Below are positions 1-9,871 of a stretch of 31,743 nt of DNA, piece after piece; position 1 is the first letter of the stretch, and every line of letters begins with the position of its first letter. This DNA is from Saccoglossus kowalevskii (lineage: Eukaryota; Hemichordata; Enteropneusta; Harrimaniidae). Below the pieces are notes generated by a model that was given only the letters and a program-made list of their open reading frames with translations, ran no database searches and was not told the DNA's origin. The translations under genes were made by a program, and so were the position numbers. The DNA lies in assembly GCF_000003605.2 (NCBI RefSeq), contig NW_003133389.1, positions 7,841 through 39,583 of the forward strand. The letters run 5' to 3'.

Positions 1-1520
1 GGGAAATGATGGTCATTCTAAGCAGGGAATTGATGGTCATTCTAATCAGGGAAATGATGGCAATCCTAGCAGGGAATTGATGGTCATTCCAAGCAGGGAA
101 ATGATGGCATCCTAAACAGGGAAATGATGGTCATCCTATGCAGAGAAATGATGGCCATCCTAAGCAGGAAAATGATGGTCATTCTAAGCAGGGAAATGAT
201 GGTCATTCTAAGCAGGGAAATGCTGGCCATCCTAAGCAGGGAAATGGTGGCCATACTAAGCAGGAAAATGATGGCCATCCTAAGCAGGGAAATGATAGCC
301 ATCCTAAGCAGGGAAATGATGGCCATACTAAGCAGGGAAATGATGGCCATCCTAAGCAGGGAAATGATGGCCATCCTAAGCAGGGAAATGATGGCCATCC
401 TAAGCAGGGAAATGATGGCCATCTTACGCAGGAAAATGATGGCCATCCTAAGCAGGGAAATGATGGCCATTCTAAGCAGGGAAATGATGGCCATCCTAAG
501 CAGGGAAATGATAGTCATCCTAAGCAGGAAAATGGTGGCCATACTAAGCAGGGAAATGGTGGCCATCCTAAGCAGAGAAATGATGGCCATCCTAAGCACT
601 GAAATGATGGCCATCCTAAACAAGGAAATGGTGGCCATCCTAAGCAGGGAAATGATGGCCATTCTAAGTAGGGAAATGATGGCCATTCTAAGCAGGGAAA
701 TGATGGTCTTCCTAAGCAGGGAAATGATGGCCATTCTAATCAGGGAAATGATGGTCTTCCTAAGCAGGGAAATGATGGCCATCCTAAGCAGGGAAATGAT
801 GATCATCCTAAGCAGGGAAATGATGGCCATTCTAAGCAGGGAAATGATGGCCATTCTAAGCAGGGAAATGATGATCATCCTAAGCAGGGAAATGGTGGCC
901 ATTCTAAGCAGGGAAATGATGGTCTTCCTAAGCAGGGAAATGATGGCCATTCTAAGCAGGGAAATGATGGTCATTCTAAGCAGGGAAATGATGGCCATTC
1001 TAAGCAGGGAAATGATGGCCATCCTAAGCAGGGAAATGATGGCCATCCAAAGAAGGAAAATGATGGCCATCCTAAGAAGGGAAATGATGGCCATCCTAAG
1101 AAGGGAAATGATGGCCATTCTAAGCAGGGAAATGATGGTCATCCTAAGCAGGGAAATGATGGCCATTCTAAGCAGGGAAATGATGGTCTTCCTAAGCAGG
1201 GAAATGATGGCCATTCTAAGCAGGGAAATGATGGTCTTCCTAAGCAGGGAAATGATGGCCATCCTAAGCAGGGAAATGATGGTCATTCTAAGCAGGGAAA
1301 TGATGGCCATCCTAAGCAGGGAAATGATGGTCATTCTAAGCAGGGAAATGATGGTCATTCTAAGCAGGGAAATGATGGCCATTCTAAGCAGGGAAATGAT
1401 GGTCATTCTAAGCAGGGAATTGATGGTCATTCTAATCAGGGAAATGATGGCCATCCTAGCAGGTAATTGATGGTCATTCCAAGCAGGGAAATGATGGCCA
1501 TACTAAGCAGAGAAATGATA
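1..1520. repeat. 24-bp tandem minisatellite array (about 60 copies)
   Basis: A 24-bp unit (gggaaatgatggccatccta followed by agca) repeats head to tail from the first base to about 1520. The array is cut by the left window edge. Copies differ mainly at ggcc/ggtc, atcc/attc and at scattered ends such as gaattg or aagaag. Because 24 is a multiple of 3, several frames stay open for hundreds of codons, for example GNDGHPKQ and EMMAILSR on + and MAIISLLR on -. The GNDGHPKQ frame is stopped at 601-603 and again near 669. No splice signals or non-repetitive coding sequence flank the array, so I read it as satellite DNA rather than a gene. Confidence 0.95.
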
Positions 1521-3780
1521 CAATAACAATTGAAGTACTCACTAGTAAAAGACACCAATTAGCAGAGCCAAGCCAGTGGCAGAAACAAATATTTTCTTTA
1601 GCTTGACCCTGTAGCAATCCATTAACGAGTTTTCAAAATTATTTATCTACATAAGCAAAAAAAATGTATATCACTACATATATATGGATGTTCTCCATTC
1701 TAGAGAAATGAAGATATTTCATACTTGTGTGCTCAGGACACAGTATGACAGTTTTTAGATACAATTACATGAAATACCATTTTTGTGTTAACATATATTT
1801 TAAAATTTGGAAGGAATGATAACTGAAGATAAGAATGATTACAAAATTGTAAAAAACTTAATATACATTGAAAATTGGCAATCCTATGTTTTGTCAATGG
1901 CTCCCAATTGTTCCATTCATGACTGATGCAGTAAGGGTAAACTGAAGTATTACAATCACAGTTACAGCGCCCTCACCAATGGAAACCATTAGTTAGTGCG
2001 CCCTCACCAACGGAAACCACTAGTTAGTGCCTGAGTCTATCAATGAGGGCGCTATAATTCATGTGCTCATCAGCAAATTAAAGCACAGGATTGGCTTGAG
2101 AAGTGAAAGTTTTTCTAGCGAAGACAAATTTATTTATTGTGGCTGATCCAAATTTGTGTAATTTAGTGTATTTAATTGTGTTGTGCATCTTGGTCATCTT
2201 CTAACACTAAACAAAAATTCGTCAGTGCGCCCTCTAACAGGACTGATTTTGTAGGTTTTCTGAAACAAAATTAAAAACACCAATATCAAGTTGAGTCAGC
2301 TTGCTTGTCTTCAAGAAAAAATAAAACTGTAGGTACTAAGCAACTTGAAGCACAAACAAAAATGTTGTGGCCCCTGATTTTCTTCATATTTACTTATTTT
2401 CTGTATAAAATGTCAACTTTATTTTACAAAATTACAAATTTAGTTTATAACTACCAAAAAATGTTTTTCAAAATAACTATATTAATCAACTATATTGATT
2501 TTTCAGCAGTTTTTTAAGGTGTTATTTTAATCTTCCCTGGTGCCTAAAATTTCACCGTTCAATAATATTGACATATTTAAATGAGCTATGGTAATTTAAA
2601 CACGTTGGCATCATCCATCATTTTGATTGGTTAATTAGGTAATTAATTGACCTGTCAGGTCGAAGAACACCGTCACAGGTCAAAACAGGGATATTCATTT
2701 CTACAGCATCAAGCGTTTAAAATGCGACCGGAATCATTCACTTACGATGAAATAAGTTGAAATTTATTTGAATTTCATAACAATTCAACAAATTTATTTT
2801 TTGCACATTATTATAATCACTACTAGGTAATAATCAACAATTGTGAATCTCGGCATGACCGGATTTCACTACCGCAATCATTTGCTACTAACAATGCAGT
2901 TGTGTTCGTTTTTATTTGAAACTTCTTTTAGAATATACTTTCGTTACTAATAAAATGAAAAAAAAAAATTGTATTTGGCGCACGAGGGTCTTTAATGTGA
3001 TTTTTTTTGGAGAAATATGCGTTTGGTGACATTGTAATGAAATTTTAGGTGATATACTTTTGAATCCAATTCAAATTTTTAATTTAAGTTAAAACCCAGT
3101 GAATATGTAAAATTTATCATAGAACACATTATCTAAATGATAAAACCGTGAATTTAAAACTGAATATGCCTGAAATGGTAGATCAGCAAAATTTAAACCC
3201 AGTGAAAATTAGTCATTTTACAGTATATCATGCCATATACTTTGTTTTAAGATGGCACAGGTTGTGACATTATATAATTTCACCGGATTAAAAATATCAG
3301 AATAAAAACATGGAATAGCTGGTTCAAGTTTGCACTGTAGATAATTTACTTCAGTTGACTAAATAGTGTCCAAGTGCTAATATTATTTTGATATTTGATG
3401 TTTAAATAATACTTATTTTTAAACTTTCTTATTTCTGTTATGAAAATTTTGGTTTTGAGACACAATTGTCAACATTATCGGGGTGCATATCCGCACACAG
3501 GTATTGAGGGAGTGTGATAATAACAAAGTAGCATACTAGAATATGAACTATGGTATATTTTTTCCACAGACCTCGATACACTCAAATCAGGAATCGCCAG
3601 CATTACTGCACTATTTGCTGATATATTTCGATATTTAGAGTTGTACATGTAATGTGGAACACCAATTGACACAGACTGGTAAATATAATCTCATTAAAAT
3701 CAATACTACACCTGTACTTCCTGCATCGATTCACAAACAACACGCCTCGTCTAGTTTGGAAATAAATAAGGTCAAAGGTT
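1521..3780. other. Intergenic, AT-rich, no gene recognised
   Basis: No ORF with recognisable protein content was found on either strand. The stretch holds a two-copy 31-bp tandem repeat at 1967-2028, a palindromic partner gagggcgct near 2045-2053, and several low-complexity A/T runs. At 3100-3225 there is a relic of a dispersed repeat ending in tcattttacagta. A further repeat candidate starts near 2622 (tgattggttaat then paired aggtca-like words) and resembles sequence near 28658. Confidence 0.6.
1967..2028. repeat. Two-copy 31-bp tandem repeat with GCGCCCTCA word
   Basis: Two copies begin with gcgccctcaccaa at 1967 and 1998, with two substitutions between them. An inverted copy of the word (tgagggcgc) lies at 2044-2052, so the unit may be the edge of a small foldback element. 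Related gcgccctct words occur at about 2227, 15990 and 19774. Confidence 0.7.
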
Positions 3781-3900
3781 ATGGGTCATACCGGAAGTAG
3801 TAGTCTGGGTCACTGTTTGTGCTGGAAATCGTTATCATCCGTGCTTTAAATTGCGTACAGATTCAATCTTGCACTTCACGTATATTTTATAGAACTGTAC
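3769..3900 (+). promoter_or_regulatory. MLST8: Probable MLST8 promoter and 5' UTR exon
   Basis: An ETS-type core accggaagt lies at 3790-3798. Just upstream, aggtcaaaggtta (3769-3781) has the form of a direct-repeat-1 nuclear receptor site. A strong splice donor (gtgagt) starts at 3901. A pyrimidine-rich acceptor (gcatctttaatag) ends at 4107, eleven bases before the MLST8 start codon. This suggests a non-coding first exon ending at 3900, joined to an exon beginning at about 4108. It is inference from signals only; there is no transcript evidence, and the start site is not defined. Confidence 0.4.
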
Positions 3901-4117
3901 GTGAGTACATCTTAGTTGTGGAATGTTCAGACAAGCATCTTTCTGTAGTGGCGACACTGTTGTGCATTTATATCAAAAGACAAAACGGGCATCACAGCTG
4001 ATTTAGGAAATTTATCGAATTCGTGTATCAAATTTTCATACACGTAATTGTGTCATGATCTACTGTCTTGTATCTAACCAATTAACTTATTCTTGCATCT
4101 TTAATAGAGTGGTTACC

Positions 4118-7100
4118 ATGCCAACAGCGGGAGGAAATTCAAGTGGAAGTGAGCCTGTCATTTTAGCAACTGCTGGTTACGACCATAGTATTAGATTTTG
4201 GCAAGCACACAGTGGTATTTGCCATCGTACAGTACAACATCCCGACTCAGTATCCTTGTTGCTCTTATAGGGTTCATAATTATCATGTGGGGGGGGGGGG
4301 GTCAGTGAGGTCATATAGACCTCTTATGTGGGTCATCCTTAGGTGATGTTTGATACAGTTTCATTTTTCTGATGTGCACACATACATTCCCGCTAGTTTG
4401 AATATAAGCAGTTTGGAGAAACTCTATTTGAATATCTCAAAAATGTTTTATTTTAGGGGATTTATTTACTCAATATATGTATCGTCAGAGGTACATTACT
4501 TGGGGTTTGCAACACGCATAGTACTGTATGGTGACATCATGTCAAGATCCCATTCATTCATCACGTAGATAGCGAGACTGATGCTACGACCTTCTGACAT
4601 GACATAGGCGGTTTGTAATAAAACATGTATTACCACATTCATAGTGTTAAAAAATATAGTACGTCGAAAATGTACAGAAAATATAGTTATCATAATCCGT
4701 CATATCGTGAGCAGCTATTTCGATCCACCTGGACATCCCAGTATCCTAGTTACCTCGCGCATTCGCATTTTTCGTTGGAACGCTTATGCGAGAGCGAGAT
4801 TGAAATGGGATCTTGATATAATGTCACCGTAGTTGCAAACCCCAAGTGATGTATCTCTGGTATCGTGTATAATATCTATGTAAAATAAATAACTATCTCA
4901 ATGATTTCAGGAAATGTTTAAATGTATTTGAGTATCTAGTGGCTATATAGTTGCTACGTCACCAACACTTGGAAGTGGACGTGTAAGCATTTTCATTAAA
5001 ACCTTCTATCACACAATGTACAATGTATTAGTGTGTCACAAACATTTGAAACTTGAATACCACTTTAAAAATGTTGATTTTATTTGTAGGAAGTATTGTT
5101 TTCTACGTGCCCCACCATTACCCAAAGTTTCAGAAAAATGACAATGTTTTTATTCCTCATAGAGCATGTGAATTAACTGTGAATATGAACATACGATTTT
5201 TTTCAAAAGCTTGGCAACCCCTCCGCTGTTTTTTATTTTACTGTATTGATCATTCTTTAAGTCATGCTTAGTGTATGGGTCAGTGAAGGACATCCTTAGT
5301 GTATGGGACAGAGAGTTAACCTATTGTGTTGGTCACTGGGACCAAGGCACCTGCAGTTCAACCTACCTTTTATATTTATGTTCTGTTAGATTGTTTTTGT
5401 ACTCAGTGCAACCAAAATATTTATAAATATTTATAAATTGCAGTGGCAGCTGAACCCAATTAGCCAATCAAGGAGCACAGTGCACATCAATCTCATTTGA
5501 AAATATTCCAATAATATTCAATCGGTCAATAGAAATCTCTTGTGTCAGTTTGATTTGTAAATATGATTAATATTTATAAAGATGAAGTTTTTGTCCTTAA
5601 CATCTCCTAGCAGGTGAATTGTTTAGAAATAACACCAGATGGACAGCTCTTATCTGCGGCAGGTTTGTACATGTTTTCTATGTAGTGGTGGGCATGATGG
5701 TTGATAAATCTAAGAATGGTTACTAGGTTTCAACTTAGTGACCAAAATTTGGATTTAGGCAGGAGAGAATTCCCAAGAATTGAGACAAACTACAGATTGT
5801 GTAAAAAATGAAACACAGGTACTGTAGAAGATGAAGAACATTTCATCCTTGACTGTTGCTTCTTCACCCAAGAATAAAATACCCTCTTAGAAGACTGTAA
5901 ATTAAAAATGTGTCATACAGATAACCGAAATTTAATATTCACTTGCATTTTAAATAGTAGGACTGCACTTACTCAAAAAACACAATTTATAAAACCTAAT
6001 TTGTGAATCCGTATTTTATATATACCCTTTAGTTTGTTATGTTTGTAATTTTGAAACTTTTGTTGTTGAAATTATTTGTTTATTTCTGTTTTTTCTGATC
6101 TGTTTCCTTACCACACAGCACCTACCGATGGTGCAGTTGTGTAATAAAGTTATTATTTTATATCTTCAGAGGGCGGTATTATAAGGTTATCCCCTGACAT
6201 CAATTGTTCTAAGAGCTGGTTGATAGGAGTGACATCATGGACTATAGTATTATGAGGTTATTACGAGGATACCGAATAGTATATTGCACAAAGACAGTAC
6301 AGCAAAAGTATCGACCGATGAATGTCGATAAAACCGTGTACTGTGCATACTTTTCTGTATCCTCATAATAACCTCAGGGGAATGCCTAAATACAAAAAAG
6401 TTTAAAACAGATTGAGTGAACTTCTTTGTATTTGGTCCGGTCAGACTCTGGTGGGTGCCAGTATATGCTGTTTTAGAGTTTTAGAGACCCTTGGAGCTTT
6501 GCCTTGGTTGACAATGAGCTCTTCAAGTCGCTAAAACTATATGTCCAACTCTGTGGGGTGAACATTTGTATAATGTCCTGAATACTGTTGTTTTCTTCCT
6601 TTCAGGTTATCAACATATTCGTATGTATGATTTAAATAGTAATAATCCCAACGCAGTCATCAACTATGATGGTGTATCAAAGAATGTCACTGCTGTCGGC
6701 TTTCAGGAAGATGGTAAATGGATGTTTACTGGTGGTGAAGACTGTTCGGCTAGAATATGGGATCTCAGGTAATTACTACATTGTGATTATCGTAAACTCC
6801 ATCGCTATCAGTTTTAGGAATTTCAGAATTTGAGGGAATTCATTAATTTGGAATGTTTATCTCTACTGGTACAACCGAACTTATATTTGTCTGTCTTGAA
6901 AATTTGCTGTAAAGCTCAATTGATTTTCTCTGTTTATAACTATGGGGAAAATAGTTATCAAGAAATACAAACGATGCAAATTTACAAGTACAAGACTACT
7001 GGGTGAATTAATTTCAAAACCATAGACTTAAACTGGCAGAGTCTCTTCGTTGCAGAGACTAAGCTAATCACTAAGCTATGTAGTCGCCAGAGAATGGCCC

Positions 7101-9871
7101 CACTAGTGTCTGCCACAGACTCATTTAAATATTAATGAAGTGATCTACATTTTGCTTTGCCATGAGTTTGGTTTCAACGCTCCCTGGGGGTGCCCCAAGC
7201 GACAGGGCAATAGTGACCCGTGGCTAAGCAAGCGAAACTCATGTAAAATGTTAAAATCACGCCCAGTTGCATTTTATGTTTGAGAAAATTACCGTTACAT
7301 GAATAAAGATGTGTATTTGTAAGTTGTCATTGTTTCCTAATAGTTACGTTTATCACTGTTCTAGGTCACGTAGTCTTCAATGTCAGAGAATATTCCAAGT
7401 CAATGCACCAGTTAATTGTGTATGTTTACATCCAAACCAGGTTTGTATGTTTTACATTTGTGTCATTGGTAAATAAGGAATTCCTTATTTGGACTTAATT
7501 TTACATACTTCTTTGAAAAAACAAAATATCTTTCTAGAAGTAAAAAATTTATATCATGAGGTTCAAGGTCAAAGGTTAAATTGATATGACCTGTTGATTG
7601 GGTTGAAAGGTTGAGAGGTTGAATTGATATGACCTGTTGATTGGGTTGAAAGGCTGAATTCATATGACCTGTTGATTTTGGGTCAAAGATTAAATTGATA
7701 TGACCTGTCGATTGGGTTCAAATGTTGAATTGATATAACCTGTTGAATGGTTCAAAGGTTGTATTCATATGATCTGTTTATTGGGTTCAAAAGTTGAATT
7801 GATATGACCTGTTGATTGGATTTAAAAAGTGAATTGATATGACCTGTTGATTGGGTTCAAAGGTTGAATTGATATGACATGTTGATTGGGTTTAAAGAGT
7901 GAATCGATATGACCTGTTGATTGGATTTAAAAAGTGAATTGATATGACCTGTTCTGTTGATTGGATTTAAAAAGTGAATTGATATGACCTGCTGATTGGA
8001 GTCAAAGGTTGAATTGATATGACCTGCTGATTGGGTTCAAAGGTTGAATTTATATGATCTGTTGATTGGGTTCAAAGGTAGAAATGATATAACCAGTTGA
8101 TTCGGTTCAAAGGTTGAATTGATATGACCTGTTGATTTGGGGTCAAAGGTAGAAATGATATAACCAGTTGATTCGGTTCAAAGGTTGAATTGATATGACC
8201 TGTTGATTTGGGGTCAAAGGTAGAAATGATATAACCAGTTGATTCGGTTCAAAGGTTGAATTGATATGACCTGTTGTTTGGGTTCAAAGGTTGAATTCAT
8301 ATGACCTGTTGATTGGGTTCAAAGGTTGAACTTATATGACCTGTTTATTGAGTTCTAAGTTTGAAATAATATGATATTTTTGATAGAAAACAATGATGTG
8401 TATCTCTTCCATTGCAGGGTGAGTTATATGTAGGTGATCTAAGTGGTGCTATTCATATTTGGGACCTAAATACTGATCATAATGAACAACTTGTAAGTAC
8501 ATGAACAATTCAGTATTTGTGTGTGATTAGAAATAGATTCTCACTAAAAAGAACCCAAAATTGAAGATTATTTTGGTCACAGTTGTTTTTATCACATAAT
8601 ACAAGACTTGATTCAAACTTGGCATACAATGTATAATCAGTGTATTTCCAAGTAATCTGTTCTGTCAGTGAGTCAGGAAATCACTTTGTAGCAGTGAACT
8701 GTTTACATTTATTGTTTTGTTGACAGATACCAGAACCTGACTCTTCAATTCAACACATCAGTATAGATACTGAGGGGACAATGTTAGCAGCAATCAATAA
8801 CAAAGGCAACTGTTACATCTGGTCTTTAACCAGGGCACAGGCAGACGCCCCACAACAACTAACACACTTAATTCCAAAAACAAAAATTCCTGCACATGAG
8901 AAATATGGGCTTAAATGCAAATTCAGTCCAGATTCAACGTGAGTATGCATACTAATTAGGTGATTTGCATAAAACTATTAAAGGTTGACTCATAAATCTG
9001 AATAGTTCAAAACACATGTCTATGTAGTACGCACATATAATACTTCATACATTTCTTTTAGATTATTAGCAACAACTTCCGCAGATCAGACAGTCAAAAT
9101 TTGGAGGACAGCTGATTTTTCCTTAAAGACGACATTGTCCGACAAAACACAGAGATGGGTTTGGGATTGCTCTTTTTCTGGAGATTCACAGTATCTTGTA
9201 ACAGGTAAGTGGTTTTGTTCAACAATTCACATTATGCACACCTCCCACACCCGCCCCTGCTTAATTCGAAAACACAATATTTTTATACAATATATTGTAT
9301 TTTGATTTAAAAATCTTATCATAGTTCATGCGACTTGTTGGATCCCAAATACCAATTTCATGCAGTTAAACTATAATGGATAAGCAACTAACCCTACACT
9401 GATATTGAACTTTTAGCTGCTAAGGCCAGGAAAAAAAAATTCTCTGTTTCTCGTTTCATGGAAATTTTAAAATGGCGGCGTTTTTTTTTTTTTTTTTTTT
9501 TGAATACTGGGCTAAAATGGAGGAAATTTGAGACAAGCACAAGTATAAGCGCATTTTGGAATGCTTTGTAAGAAAAAAACGTGCATAGTTCAAAATGATG
9601 CGCGCGGAAACGAGAAACAGAGATTTTTTTTTTCTCAGCCTAAAATATTTTTAGATGTATCTTTATTCTTCAGGTCACGGAGAGAAATGTAGAATTGCTC
9701 AATAATTTTGTCAGACAATTTATCAAATTAATGCAATTTGTTACAGCTTCTTCAGACAATGTTGCAAGACTATGGAGTGTTGAACAAGGAGAGATAAAGA
9801 GAGAATACAGTGGACATCAGAAAGCCGTGACTTCACTAGCATTTTATGATGGTGTTCCATCGTACAATTGA
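4118..9871 (+). CDS. MLST8: mLST8/GbetaL, WD40 subunit of TOR complexes 1 and 2
   Basis: Coding exons: 4118-4249, 5611-5662, 6606-6768, 7365-7440, 8418-8492, 8727-8938, 9062-9204, 9747-9871. All introns are GT-AG and phases agree, giving 978 nt and 325 aa (human about 326). The product begins [10 protein letters not shown] and closely matches LST8, for example [55 protein letters not shown] and [14 protein letters not shown]. Seven WD-type blade ends are visible at about residues 28 (RFW), 69 (RMYD), 113 (RIWD), 156 (HIWD), 198 (YIWS), 251 (KIWR) and 294 (RLWS), as expected for a seven-bladed propeller. Known role: it binds and stabilises the TOR kinase domain in the cytosol and on lysosomal membranes. 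The loop before WVWDCSFSG is shorter than in the main human isoform, as in other invertebrates. Alternative identities are very unlikely. Confidence 0.97.
4485..4860. mobile_element. MITE with long inverted termini and TATCG duplication
   Basis: Lies in MLST8 intron 1. The left end (tcagaggtacattacttggg, from 4485) is inverted at the right end (ending ctctgg at 4860), and the termini share about 30 bp of ttggggtttgcaa-type sequence. A second inverted block follows: gtgacatcatgtcaagatcc at 4531-4550 pairs with ggatcttgatataatgtcac at 4808-4827. The bases just outside both ends are tatcg (4480-4484 and 4861-4865), a likely 5-bp target duplication. The interior has no coding potential, so this is a non-autonomous DNA transposon. 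Confidence 0.8.
5760..6165 (+). mobile_element. LINE retrotransposon 3' relic (ORF2 C-terminus and 3' UTR)
   Basis: Lies in MLST8 intron 2. The reading frame around 5815-5875 gives [18 protein letters not shown], the EDEEHF...C block typical of the C-terminal cysteine/histidine tail of CR1/L2-like LINE ORF2 proteins. Further on, a frame ending at a tga near 6006 gives [19 protein letters not shown], also LINE-like. The sequence then runs to a tail gtgtaataaagttattattt at about 6140-6160, typical of a LINE 3' end. The frame is broken by stops and shifts, so it is dead. Confidence 0.65.
6248..6380. mobile_element. Foldback / MITE-like inverted repeat
   Basis: Lies in MLST8 intron 2. The arm gaggttattacgaggatac (6254-6272) is inverted at 6357-6375 with one mismatch in 19. 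Shorter complementary words nest inside: agtac/gtact, aaaagtat/atactttt, and atcgac/gtcgat around the centre. The whole segment could therefore fold into a long hairpin. A related word (gtattataaggttat) precedes it at about 6176, hinting that the element extends further left. Confidence 0.65.
7145..7252. repeat. Weak foldback in MLST8 intron 3
   Basis: acattttg and catgagttt on the left (about 7146-7170) are matched in inverted order by aaactcatg and aaaatgt on the right (7234-7252). The left arm carries a few extra bases between the two blocks. It may be a degraded small transposon or chance. Confidence 0.35.
7558..8370. repeat. 35-36-bp minisatellite filling MLST8 intron 4
   Basis: A unit of the form gttgaattgatatgacctgt followed by tgattgggttcaaag repeats more than twenty times with substitutions and small indels. 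Between about 8086 and 8260 it switches to a 71-bp dimer: one unit carries agaaatgatataaccagttg, and ttcggttcaaagg recurs at 8101, 8172 and 8243. The array occupies most of the intron between exons at 7440 and 8418, leaving the splice sites intact. Confidence 0.93.
9423..9641. mobile_element. 219-bp MITE-like element in MLST8 intron 7
   Basis: The left terminus (9423-9457, aggccagg, an A-run, then tctctgtttctcgtttc) is inverted at 9607-9641 with about 31 of 35 bases matching. The interior has a T-run and no coding sequence. Flanking t/a bases could be a short TA-type target duplication but are not decisive. Confidence 0.75.

Noticed and set aside
1-1520. CRISPR-like array
   Set aside because: Units are contiguous with no unique spacers, and the surrounding genes are intron-containing animal genes.
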